A stretch of 64,000 bases of DNA from Jiulongibacter sp024742395. Its GTDB lineage: Bacteria; Bacteroidota; Bacteroidia; Cytophagales; Spirosomataceae. Under the pieces are notes generated by a model. The model saw only the letters and a program-made list of their open reading frames with translations. It ran no database searches and was not told the origin of the DNA. How positions within the stretch are numbered: position 1 is the first letter of the stretch; each line of letters starts with the position of its first letter. Shown here piece by piece: positions 55,138 to 62,833 of this stretch. Location of the stretch: contig OZ252236.1 of the NCBI GenBank assembly GCA_965249455.1, forward strand, positions 1,302,001 to 1,366,000, read 5' to 3'. The position numbers and the translations under genes are program-made.

Positions 55138-56535
55138 TCAAAGAATCATCTCAGGAATATTACCCTCAATTATTAAGCGGCCTATAGTGGCTTTTTTAAT
55201 CATTTCTATACTCACTCCTGGTGCCTTTTCAAGAAGCTTAAATCCTCCGCCGTCTTGTACCTCAAGAAAGGCCAGTTCTGTGACGATTTTCTTAACACAA
55301 CAAATACCGGTTAAAGGCAGAGTGCATTTCTCCAGAAGCTTAGATTCTCCGTGTTTATTGACATGTTGCATGGCGACTATAATGTTCTTGGCAGAGGCAA
55401 CCAAATCCATTGCTCCACCCATTCCCTTAACCATTTTACCTGGAATTTTCCAATTGGCAATGTCTCCATTTTCATCTACTTCCATGGCTCCCAAAATTGT
55501 CAGATCAATGTGTTCACCCCTAATCATGCCGAAACTTTGGGCAGAGTCGAATAAAGAAGAGCCCGGGAGCATACTCACGGTCTGTTTACCGGCATTTATT
55601 AAATCAGCATCAATATTCTTTTCGTCAGGAAAAGGACCAATCCCTAAAAGGCCATTTTCAGATTGCAACATTACATGCACTCCTTCAGGGATAAAGTTTG
55701 CCACCAAGGTAGGAATACCAATACCCAGATTCACATAATACCCATCTCTTAATTCCTGCGAAATTCTTTTAGCTATACCGTATTTAGTCAATCCAGCTCC
55801 ATCAGGGTTTAACAGTGGTTTCTCCGGGTTGTTTTGCTTGCCGGAAGAAATTGTTCGTTGTTCTATTCTTTTTTCATAGCCTTGACCTTGAAAAATTCTT
55901 TGGACGTAAATTCCGGGAACATGTACTGAATTCGGGTCAATAGAACCGGCGGGTAGTAGTTCTTCTACCTCTGCAATACATACCTTTCCTGCAGCGGCCA
56001 TCATAGGACTAAAATTCCTTGCCGTCCCTTTAAAAATTAAATTACCGGCGGTATCGCCTTTCCAGGCTTTTATGAGCGTAAAGTCGGCTCGTAAACTACT
56101 CTCCAATAAATATATTTTGCCATTAAACTCTCTGGTTTCTTTTCCCTCTTGTACTTCGGTACCTACGCCAGCCGGAGTATAAAAGGCAGGGATGCCCGCA
56201 CCTCCTGCTCTGATTCTTTCTGCCAGTGTACCTTGAGGAATCAAGTCTACTTCGAGTTCTCTGGAAAGAAGTTGACGTTCAAATTCCTTGTTTTCTCCAA
56301 CGTACGACGAAATCATTTTTTTGACCTGGCGGGTCTTTAATAATAAACCGATACCAAAGTCATCTACTCCGGCATTGTTTGAAATACAGGTAAGTCCTTT
56401 GGTCCCTTTTTTGACAAGGGTTTTGATTAGATTCTCAGGTATGCCGCATAAACCAAAACCACCAAGCATAACAGTGCTATTATCGAAAATGTCATAAAGG
56501 GCTTCTTCGGCGTTTTTTACTTCTTTATTAATCAT
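55138..56535 (-). CDS. Fused two-subunit 3-oxoacid CoA-transferase (SCOT-type)
   Basis: A 465-residue fusion. Residues 1-235 match the A subunit (MLGGFGLCGIPENLI, RAGGAGIPAFYTP) and 248-465 match the B subunit, with the catalytic glutamate in QSENGLLGIGP (E293). A short linker (about 228-245) joins them. It transfers CoA from succinyl-CoA to acetoacetate or another 3-oxoacid in the cytoplasm. In many bacteria the subunits are separate genes (scoA/scoB); the fused form resembles the eukaryotic OXCT enzyme. It is part of the minus-strand acyl-CoA group. Confidence 0.92.
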   Translation of the reverse strand: MINKEVKNAEEALYDIFDNSTVMLGGFGLCGIPENLIKTLVKKGTKGLTCISNNAGVDDFGIGLLLKTRQVKKMISSYVGENKEFERQLLSRELEVDLIPQGTLAERIRAGGAGIPAFYTPAGVGTEVQEGKETREFNGKIYLLESSLRADFTLIKAWKGDTAGNLIFKGTARNFSPMMAAAGKVCIAEVEELLPAGSIDPNSVHVPGIYVQRIFQGQGYEKRIEQRTISSGKQNNPEKPLLNPDGAGLTKYGIAKRISQELRDGYYVNLGIGIPTLVANFIPEGVHVMLQSENGLLGIGPFPDEKNIDADLINAGKQTVSMLPGSSLFDSAQSFGMIRGEHIDLTILGAMEVDENGDIANWKIPGKMVKGMGGAMDLVASAKNIIVAMQHVNKHGESKLLEKCTLPLTGICCVKKIVTELAFLEVQDGGGFKLLEKAPGVSIEMIKKATIGRLIIEGNIPEMIL

Positions 56536-56636
56536 AATTTGTAGTCTTTAATAGGTTGATTTACTATGGCTTTATGGAGTTTCAGGTTTTTGCTGAAACA
56601 GGTCCTCAAGCTGTTTTTTAAATTCAATTTTCCTGT

Positions 56637-57395
56637 CTATTTGGCCCCCATCCTGATGCCGCCATCTAAACGAATGACTTCAGCATTCAGCATTTTATTC
56701 CTGATAATGTGAAGTACTAAGGCGGCAAATTCATTTGGATTACCCAGTCTTGGTGGAAAGGGGATTTGTGTAGCCAAAGAGTTTTGTGCATCCTGCGGTA
56801 ATGCTCTTACCAATGGAGTTTCAAAAATGCCGGGAGCAATGCTTACAACCCGAATCCCCATTCGGGCAAATTCCCGGGCCAATGGAAGTGTCATGGCTAC
56901 TATTCCGCCTTTTGAGGCGGCATACGCTGCTTGCCCTATTTGCCCGTCATAGGCTGCCACTGAGGCTGTGTTAATAACCACTCCTCTTTCTCCATCTACT
57001 CCTGGCTTATTGTGTTGCATATTGTTTACGGCCAGCCGGATAACATTAAAGGTACCCACCAGATTGATATCAATGACCTTTTGGAAAAAATCTAACTCAT
57101 GAGGTCCGTTTTTACCTACAACTCTTCTCGCCGGACCAATACCCGCACAGTTTATTAACCCATCTATCTGGTTATACTTTTGCAGAACTAAATTCAGAGA
57201 GTTTTGTACTTCATCTTCATTACTTACATCGGCGATTATAGTAGTCAAATGTTCATCTCCCTGAAGATCGGTAGGTTCAGCAATATCTACAATGGCCACA
57301 TTGGCTCCTTTACTCAAAAGCAATTTGGCTGTAGCCAATCCAAGTCCGGAAGCACCTCCGGTGATCAGAAATGTTCTGTTATGTAATTCCATCAT
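56637..57395 (-). CDS. SDR, 3-hydroxyacyl-CoA dehydrogenase-like (HSD10 type)
   Basis: A 252-residue SDR with TGGASGLG (13-20), an NCAG motif (82-85), Ser in INTASVAA (S145) and Y158-AAS-K162. The VDGERGVVINTASVAAYDGQ region and PGIFETPL resemble type-2 3-hydroxyacyl-CoA dehydrogenases, which oxidise 3-hydroxy(-2-methyl)acyl-CoA with NAD+. It lies 11 bp downstream of the acyl-CoA dehydrogenase gene, consistent with a beta-oxidation or branched-chain operon. An ATG three bases into the gene is an equally possible start. Confidence 0.88.
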   Translation of the reverse strand: MMELHNRTFLITGGASGLGLATAKLLLSKGANVAIVDIAEPTDLQGDEHLTTIIADVSNEDEVQNSLNLVLQKYNQIDGLINCAGIGPARRVVGKNGPHELDFFQKVIDINLVGTFNVIRLAVNNMQHNKPGVDGERGVVINTASVAAYDGQIGQAAYAASKGGIVAMTLPLAREFARMGIRVVSIAPGIFETPLVRALPQDAQNSLATQIPFPPRLGNPNEFAALVLHIIRNKMLNAEVIRLDGGIRMGAK

Positions 57396-57406
57396 TGGTA
57401 ATTCAT

Positions 57407-59128
57407 TTAAACAGTTACTTTATCCTCATTTAGCAGTACCTTATTGAGGTAGCTCGCTTTACTTAACTCATATTTATAATAGTATTTGAGTGTGTTTTCA
57501 TAAGAGAAATAATCATTGGGATCCTCATTTTTGGCTGCGAAAGCGATATCGAGCCATTGCCAGGCAATCGTTAGAATGCTGAAGAGTTCCATGTAAATGG
57601 TAGCATCTGCTAAATATTCTTTGGTTTTACCTTTCTTGAGTAGATCCAAGAGTTTTAGGGTAGTGTCAAAGAATTCAGTACAGGCAAGCTCTAACTTATT
57701 TGCATATGTTTGCATCCAGTCTTTGGTTCGGGCCTTTTTTATACTCAATTCCACTTCTTTTTTCCATAGATGAAGGGAGGCTCCATTCTCCTTAATAATT
57801 TCTCTACCCATAATGGCCAGCGAGTGAATGCCTGTGGTGCCTTCATAAATGCTGCTTATTCTCACATCTCTGACTAATTGTTCTAATCTGAAGTCATTGG
57901 TATAGCCATACCCACCCAGAACCTGCATTCCTTGATTAGTCGCCTGAATGCCCATTTCGGCTCCAAAAGTTTTGGCCACCGGCGTAAGAAGTTCGGCTAA
58001 TTCGCCAAAGTTTTTGCTGTCTGATACCTTGGCTAAATCTAAATATTTATAACATCTTAATAGCAGGCAAAGCCCACCTTCCACCACCGACTTTTGTAAA
58101 AGAAGCATTCTTTTAACATCGGCATGTTCAATGATTTTACACTGTTCTTTTGAGGTTCTGTCAACTTTTCCTTGTATTCTTTCTTTGGCATACTGAAGTG
58201 ATAAATTGTAGGCCGATGAAGCTATGGATATTCCGTTTAGTCCTACACCAAGTCTGGCACTGTTCATCATCTTAAACATTTGGGGCAAACCCTTATTGAC
58301 CTCACCTAGCAGAAAACCTATGCAATTGTCTTGCTCACCGAATGCCAAATGCATAGCAGGTGTAGCCTTTTGGCCCATTTTATGGAATATGCCAATTGAT
58401 TTAACATCGTTACTTTCAGCTGAATTTATTCTTTGCTTAGGTACAGTAAAGAGGGAGATCCCTTTTGAACCTTTGGGTGCCCCTTCTATTCTGGCCAGAA
58501 CCAAATGAATGATGTTTTCTGTGACATCATGATCACCTGCAGAAATAAAAATCTTTTGACCTTTGATTTTGTATGTACCATCCTGATTTTGAACCGCAAC
58601 GGTGCTTATTTCAGAAAGTGAGCTTCCTGCCTGAGGTTCTGTAAGACACATGGTGCCCAGCCATTCGCCATTAAGTAATTTTGGTAAAACTTTTTTCTTT
58701 AAAAACTCATTTCCGAATTCCAATATCATCTCAATACAGCCATGAGTCAAATCGCTGTACATCACAAAAGCATTGTGTGTACTGGTAAGAAAATAATTTG
58801 CCGCTCCATAGACCATTTTGGGCAGCTGCTGCCCATTGTACTCAAATGGAGAAGTAGCTGCCATTAAGCCTGTTTCTGCATTTTCTTTTATGAAGTTCTT
58901 TAGGTTAGGATGTACTTTTACTTTTCCATTCAAAAGTTGGGGTTCATTTCTATCAGAAGCTACAAAGGCCTCATCTAAATGTTTTTCAGCCAACTCAGCG
59001 GCTATATCCAAAGTCATTTTCATCGTTTCGAGGTCGTGTGCATTGTAATATTCATAGGCAAAAAGTTCTTCAACATGAAGAACTTCCTGAAGTAGAAATT
59101 CGGCTAAAGTTCGGTTATATTGTTTCAT
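57407..59128 (-). CDS. Acyl-CoA dehydrogenase (long FadE-like type)
   Basis: A 573-residue flavoprotein longer than the classic ~390-residue enzymes, with an added C-terminal helical domain. Landmarks are CLTEPQAGSS (FAD contact), IKGQKIFISAGDHD, QATNQGMQVLGGYGYTNDF and IYEGTTGIH, whose Glu is the probable catalytic base. It oxidises acyl-CoA to enoyl-CoA. I chose the ATG at 59128 (MKQYNRTLAEF); the frame extends to an ATG at 59173, but those residues do not look conserved. It is the first gene of the minus-strand acyl-CoA group. Confidence 0.9.
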   Translation of the reverse strand: MKQYNRTLAEFLLQEVLHVEELFAYEYYNAHDLETMKMTLDIAAELAEKHLDEAFVASDRNEPQLLNGKVKVHPNLKNFIKENAETGLMAATSPFEYNGQQLPKMVYGAANYFLTSTHNAFVMYSDLTHGCIEMILEFGNEFLKKKVLPKLLNGEWLGTMCLTEPQAGSSLSEISTVAVQNQDGTYKIKGQKIFISAGDHDVTENIIHLVLARIEGAPKGSKGISLFTVPKQRINSAESNDVKSIGIFHKMGQKATPAMHLAFGEQDNCIGFLLGEVNKGLPQMFKMMNSARLGVGLNGISIASSAYNLSLQYAKERIQGKVDRTSKEQCKIIEHADVKRMLLLQKSVVEGGLCLLLRCYKYLDLAKVSDSKNFGELAELLTPVAKTFGAEMGIQATNQGMQVLGGYGYTNDFRLEQLVRDVRISSIYEGTTGIHSLAIMGREIIKENGASLHLWKKEVELSIKKARTKDWMQTYANKLELACTEFFDTTLKLLDLLKKGKTKEYLADATIYMELFSILTIAWQWLDIAFAAKNEDPNDYFSYENTLKYYYKYELSKASYLNKVLLNEDKVTV

Positions 59129-59479
59129 TTTTCTATTGATGAAGTTTGTGCATTCGAGGTGCAAACTTTGCATTTAGGAAAGCAATCGTCTCACTCGAAA
59201 AGTATTATTAATTTAAGAAATAATACAATTACATTCTGCTTAAATTGGATTTCTTTTCCAGACAGATATATTGTTTGCTTGAAAATCAAAATTTTGAAAA
59301 CGGGTATGCCACTTCAATGAATAAGGATGATGAAGAAAATTCCTGGATAACTTGAAGAATTATTCTATTCTGATAATTACCTACCATTCTTAGGAAACGT
59401 TTTAAGTAAAACATCCTGCAAAAACACTAGCTTAGAAATATTATATTAATTTTAAAGCCAACCTAACCTTACTTCTATT
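59129..59479. other. Divergent intergenic region between acyl-CoA group and sugar porter
   Basis: About 350 bp of AT-rich sequence. It should hold divergent promoters, but no exact TAnnTTTG box stands out and no RNA gene or repeat was seen. Confidence 0.5.
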
Positions 59480-60802
59480 GTGATAAAGAATAAAACTTTT
59501 GTTTGGTCAATAACCGCTGCTTTAGCTGGTTTTCTATTCGGTTTTGATACTGTAGTCATTTCAGGTGCAGATCAAAAACTTCAGGCTTTATGGAATTCAA
59601 CAGATGCGTTTCATGGAGTGGTGGTTATGTCAATGGCACTTTGGGGAACATTAGTGGGTGCAATTTTCGGTGGTATACCTACCAATAAACTCGGAAGAAA
59701 AACAACCTTGATGTGGATAGGTGCCTTCTATACAGTTTCTGCTGTAGGGTCTGCCTTAGCGAATGACCCCATAGTATTTGCTTTGTTTCGGTTTATCGGT
59801 GGGCTTGGAGTAGGGGCTTCTACCGTAGCCGCTCCTGCTTACATAGCAGAGATAGCTCCGGCAAAGGATAGAGGTAAATTAGTTGCACTGTATCAATTCA
59901 ACATAGTCTTTGGGATTTTAATTGCCTATTTATCAAACTACCTCATAAATGGAACAGGTGAAAATGATTGGCGATGGATGCTGGGAGTAGAGGCATTTCC
60001 TGCTCTCATTTATACCTTGTTTGTCTTCGGTGTGCCTAAAAGTCCCAGATGGCTTTTAACTCAAAACAGAATAGAAGAAGCCAAAAGCGTTCTGAAGAGG
60101 ATAAACCCTGAGGCAGATGCAGATAGTTTGATTGCCGAAATGATTACTGAAAAAAACGAGATAAATAAAGAAGACACCATTTTTAAAAAAAGGTATCGTT
60201 TTCCGTTAATACTTGCTTTTCTGATTGCTTTCTTTAACCAGTTTTCAGGAATTAATGCCTTTTTATACTATGCTCCCAGAATTTTTGAAGAAGCTGGATT
60301 AGGTGAGAGTACTGCTCTTTTGACCAGTATTGGAATAGGTGTAGTGAATCTGATTTTTACACTTACTGGTGTACTTTTAATTGATAGAGTGGGAAGAAAA
60401 TTGTTAATGTATATTGGCTCGGTGGGCTATATCATTTCACTCTCTTTAGTAGCCTATGCCTTTGCCACTAACTGGACAGGCATGGCAGTGCCTACTTTTT
60501 TGTTTTTATTTATTGCAGCTCATGCCATTGGTCAAGGAACCGTCATTTGGGTTTTTATATCCGAGATTTTCCCGAATCATTTAAGAGGTTCAGGGCAATC
60601 TTTCGGAAGTACCATCCACTGGCTTCTGGCTGCATTGATACCATCTTCTATTCCATTTCTGTTTTCTTCAATAGGTGCTGCCCCGGTCTTTGGTATTTTC
60701 GCGTTTATGATGGTGCTTCAATTAATTTTTGTGGCCTTCATGATGCCGGAAACAAAGGGTGTTTCCTTAGAGGAGCTGAGTAAAAAATTTATGAAAGCTT
60801 AG
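59480..60802 (+). CDS. Sugar porter family MFS transporter
   Basis: A 440-residue, twelve-segment transporter with sugar-porter signatures: GFLFGFDTVVISGA in helix 1, loop RxGRR-like NKLGRKT, RFIGGLGVGASTVAAPAYIAEIAP with PAKDRGKL, VPKSPRWLL after helix 6, a QFSGINAFLYYAPRIF block in helix 7, and a C-terminal PETKGVSLEEL. It imports a monosaccharide, probably with H+. The start is a GTG preceded by an in-frame stop. It could take up the sugars released by the secreted enzymes in this window, which is inference. Confidence 0.9.
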   Translation: MIKNKTFVWSITAALAGFLFGFDTVVISGADQKLQALWNSTDAFHGVVVMSMALWGTLVGAIFGGIPTNKLGRKTTLMWIGAFYTVSAVGSALANDPIVFALFRFIGGLGVGASTVAAPAYIAEIAPAKDRGKLVALYQFNIVFGILIAYLSNYLINGTGENDWRWMLGVEAFPALIYTLFVFGVPKSPRWLLTQNRIEEAKSVLKRINPEADADSLIAEMITEKNEINKEDTIFKKRYRFPLILAFLIAFFNQFSGINAFLYYAPRIFEEAGLGESTALLTSIGIGVVNLIFTLTGVLLIDRVGRKLLMYIGSVGYIISLSLVAYAFATNWTGMAVPTFLFLFIAAHAIGQGTVIWVFISEIFPNHLRGSGQSFGSTIHWLLAALIPSSIPFLFSSIGAAPVFGIFAFMMVLQLIFVAFMMPETKGVSLEELSKKFMKA

Positions 60803-61015
60803 ACTAACAATCAATTGAAGATATCAAGCTTTAAACCGATGGTTAGGAAGGCTATATTTTTGTTTTTTCTTGATGAGAAGATCAATAAATCTTTTTGAAA
60901 CACAGGCAAAGCAATTGGAACTTCTAAATTCTTTTGAGAAGAAGGTAAAAGGTATTGACAGTTATGGTACGTGTTAATGGCCCAATATTGATGGCTTTTG
61001 AATGATTCAATAGAC

Positions 61016-61549
61016 TCAATAGGGTAAAACCTTAAGTAGATCTTTAATGCCACGTTGAATCATAGGTTCTTGACGAATGATCAGGCCACTTTGATACGCA
61101 GTATGTATTTCGTAGCTCTTTTGCCATAACATTTCTGTGGTTTTGCTGTCATAAATAGATCCGGTTACAGTCATAATGGCATCGCTGCCTCCTTTTGAAG
61201 GGACGTAAAGGGCATCTATAATTAAGAAACCATCTACTTCAAGAATTGCCGCCAGCTCGGCAGCTTCTATTTTTTGACTTTCAATTCCGGCCGCCTTAAG
61301 AAGCTCATTGGTCTGAGAAAAGCTTTGCAATGCAATCTCGATTTTACCTTTTCTTATCCTATTGGCCGCTTCCAGAAAGAATTGCTTTTGCATATAAGAC
61401 TCATAAGGAAGAATGGCAATCTTCTTATGGTTATGAATGAGGTCGAAATTTGGTGAAAAATAGGTGGGGCTCGAAATTCGGGATTGGCTATGAGCTGAAA
61501 GAGCAAAACATAGCAATGCCATGAGTAGTACTCTAAAACGAATTGCCAT
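61016..61549 (-). CDS. Secreted protein of unknown function (CsgG/TolB-N-like fold possible)
   Basis: A 177-residue protein with a signal peptide (MAIRFRVLLMALLCFALSAHS). The mature part contains KKIAILPYESY, AAELAAILEVDGFLIIDALY and VTGSIYDSKTTEMLWQKSYE. This alternation resembles the nucleotide-like alpha/beta fold of CsgG, TolB-N and LpoB-type periplasmic proteins. That assignment is tentative and no active site is evident. The gene lies downstream of a terminator that closes the sigma-factor transcript, so it probably has its own promoter. Confidence 0.7.
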   Translation of the reverse strand: MAIRFRVLLMALLCFALSAHSQSRISSPTYFSPNFDLIHNHKKIAILPYESYMQKQFFLEAANRIRKGKIEIALQSFSQTNELLKAAGIESQKIEAAELAAILEVDGFLIIDALYVPSKGGSDAIMTVTGSIYDSKTTEMLWQKSYEIHTAYQSGLIIRQEPMIQRGIKDLLKVLPY

Positions 61550-61558
61550 AGAAATATG

Positions 61559-61587
61559 AAAAAAAGCCTGTGATTAAATCACAGGCT
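61559..61587 (-). terminator. Terminator overlapping the end of the small sigma-linked gene
   Basis: On the minus strand, agcctgtgat and atcacaggct form a 10-bp stem with a 3-nt loop, followed by seven T residues. The stem includes the last sense codons and the loop region includes the TAA stop of the gene at 61574. Confidence 0.88.
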
Positions 61588-61816
61588 GATAATTTCTAGA
61601 GAACGCTAGTACGTTACTAATCGACTTTTCAGATGGCTCCAATTGGATCTTGTCCATCTCGGCTTTAAGATTCGAACTGTCAAGATAAAAATCTAAAAGA
61701 TCCATATCTTCAGTCATTGACTCTTCAATTTGCAGATTTTCTGCAACGCCGGTTTCGTTATATAAATAACGAATTACATCATGAAACTTTGTTGTAAAGG
61801 TTTGTGTCATACGCAT
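61574..61816 (-). CDS. Small acidic protein co-encoded with the ECF sigma factor
   Basis: An 80-residue protein that is very acidic in its middle (ESMTEDMDLLDFYLD) and ends in LEPSEKSISNVLAFSRNY. Its start overlaps the end of the sigma-factor gene by 38 bp in another frame, so the two are translated from one mRNA. Small proteins with a PS(E/D)xxIxNIL-type tail often follow this sigma-factor class in the phylum, as far as I recall. An anti-sigma or accessory role is plausible, but there is no membrane segment or zinc motif to prove it. Confidence 0.7.
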   Translation of the reverse strand: MRMTQTFTTKFHDVIRYLYNETGVAENLQIEESMTEDMDLLDFYLDSSNLKAEMDKIQLEPSEKSISNVLAFSRNYQPVI

Positions 61817-62384
61817 ATACTGATTTACTCATCATTTTTCTTAAATTAATGAGAGCGTAACGCATACGACCCAAGGCGGTATTAATACTTACACCAGTAG
61901 CATCTGCAATCTCCTGAAAACTCATCTCCTCATAATGTCTCATAATGAGCACCTCTCTCTGCTGATCTGGCAACTGCTTAATTAGTCCTCTAAGATGCTC
62001 ATGAGATTCCTTTTTTATCTGTTTGGTCTCTACAGAGTTCTCTGAAAAATTAAGCGTATTGAATACACTGCTTCCGTCTTCAAACACCACTTTAGGGTAG
62101 CGTCTTGCTCTACGGAAATAATCGATTGAGAGGTTATGAGCAATTCTCAGAATCCAGGGAAGAAACTTGCCTTCTTCATTGTATTTACCATTTCTCAATG
62201 TCTTTATAGCTTTGATAAAGGTATCTTGCATTAAATCTTCTGCAACATCCTGATCTTTGACTACAAGATAGATAGTGGTAAAAATCTTTGATTTGTAACG
62301 TTCAACAAGCGTAGAAAATGCTGTCTCATCTCCACGGATATATGCTGATACAAGCTCACTCTCGTTAACTCGAATTTTTTCCAT
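61779..62384 (-). CDS. ECF-family RNA polymerase sigma factor
   Basis: A 201-residue sigma-70 family protein. Region 2 spans about residues 20-95 (VERYKSKIFTTIYLVV, DVAEDLMQDTFIKAI, FLPWILRIAHNLSIDYFRR). Region 4 spans about 130-185 (LIKQLPDQQREVLIMRHYEE, FQEIADATGVSINTALGRM). It directs RNA polymerase to a specific promoter set in the cytoplasm. No membrane anti-sigma gene is adjacent; instead a small acidic protein overlaps its 3' end. Confidence 0.93.
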   Translation of the reverse strand: MEKIRVNESELVSAYIRGDETAFSTLVERYKSKIFTTIYLVVKDQDVAEDLMQDTFIKAIKTLRNGKYNEEGKFLPWILRIAHNLSIDYFRRARRYPKVVFEDGSSVFNTLNFSENSVETKQIKKESHEHLRGLIKQLPDQQREVLIMRHYEEMSFQEIADATGVSINTALGRMRYALINLRKMMSKSVYAYDTNLYNKVS

Positions 62385-62809
62385 TCTTACATGTCGTTTA
62401 GTTAACGTAGAGGTTTATATCATATTGTAATCCGTTGGTTTTTTTAAAGATTATAAAAAATTGAACCGAAAGATAGCACTATCATTTTTACTTTGCCAAA
62501 TCAAACTGCCAAAAATTAGTTAACGGCAAGTTAAGTACTATCGGTCTTCTAAGTTTATGTACGCAAAATTCGTTCCAAAGGTTCAAATGCATTAATGTGT
62601 CAAATCATTGAAATTAAGGCGAATGAATATTATTTAGGGAAAGAGATAGTCTGAAAAGCAATATTGCTTGAAAAGTAGGATTCAGGTTTCTACAATCATA
62701 TAATAATAAAGCCTTCGTTTAATTTTTATTTCAGTAGTGGTGGCCTGACTGATTGCGGTATAGTTTTTGTATTTTATACCAATGTGTGGAATCGGTATAT
62801 CAAATTTCC
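62385..62809. other. Divergent regulatory region upstream of the sigma factor
   Basis: 425 bp of AT-rich sequence. The 10-mer ttagttaacg, containing the palindrome GTTAAC, occurs at 62398-62407 and again at 62516-62525. An inverted pair ggtata/tatacc lies at about 62757-62780, before the next gene. No RNA gene was seen. Confidence 0.5.
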
Positions 62810-62833
62810 ATGATTATAAAGACAATGTTATCT

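Noticed and set aside
55058..55738. 226-codon plus-strand ORF with hydrophobic stretches
   Set aside because: It is antisense to the well-supported CoA-transferase B domain and has no coherent family pattern.
60811..61053. 80-codon minus-strand ORF downstream of the secreted unknown gene
   Set aside because: It overlaps the end of that gene in another frame and has no recognisable features.
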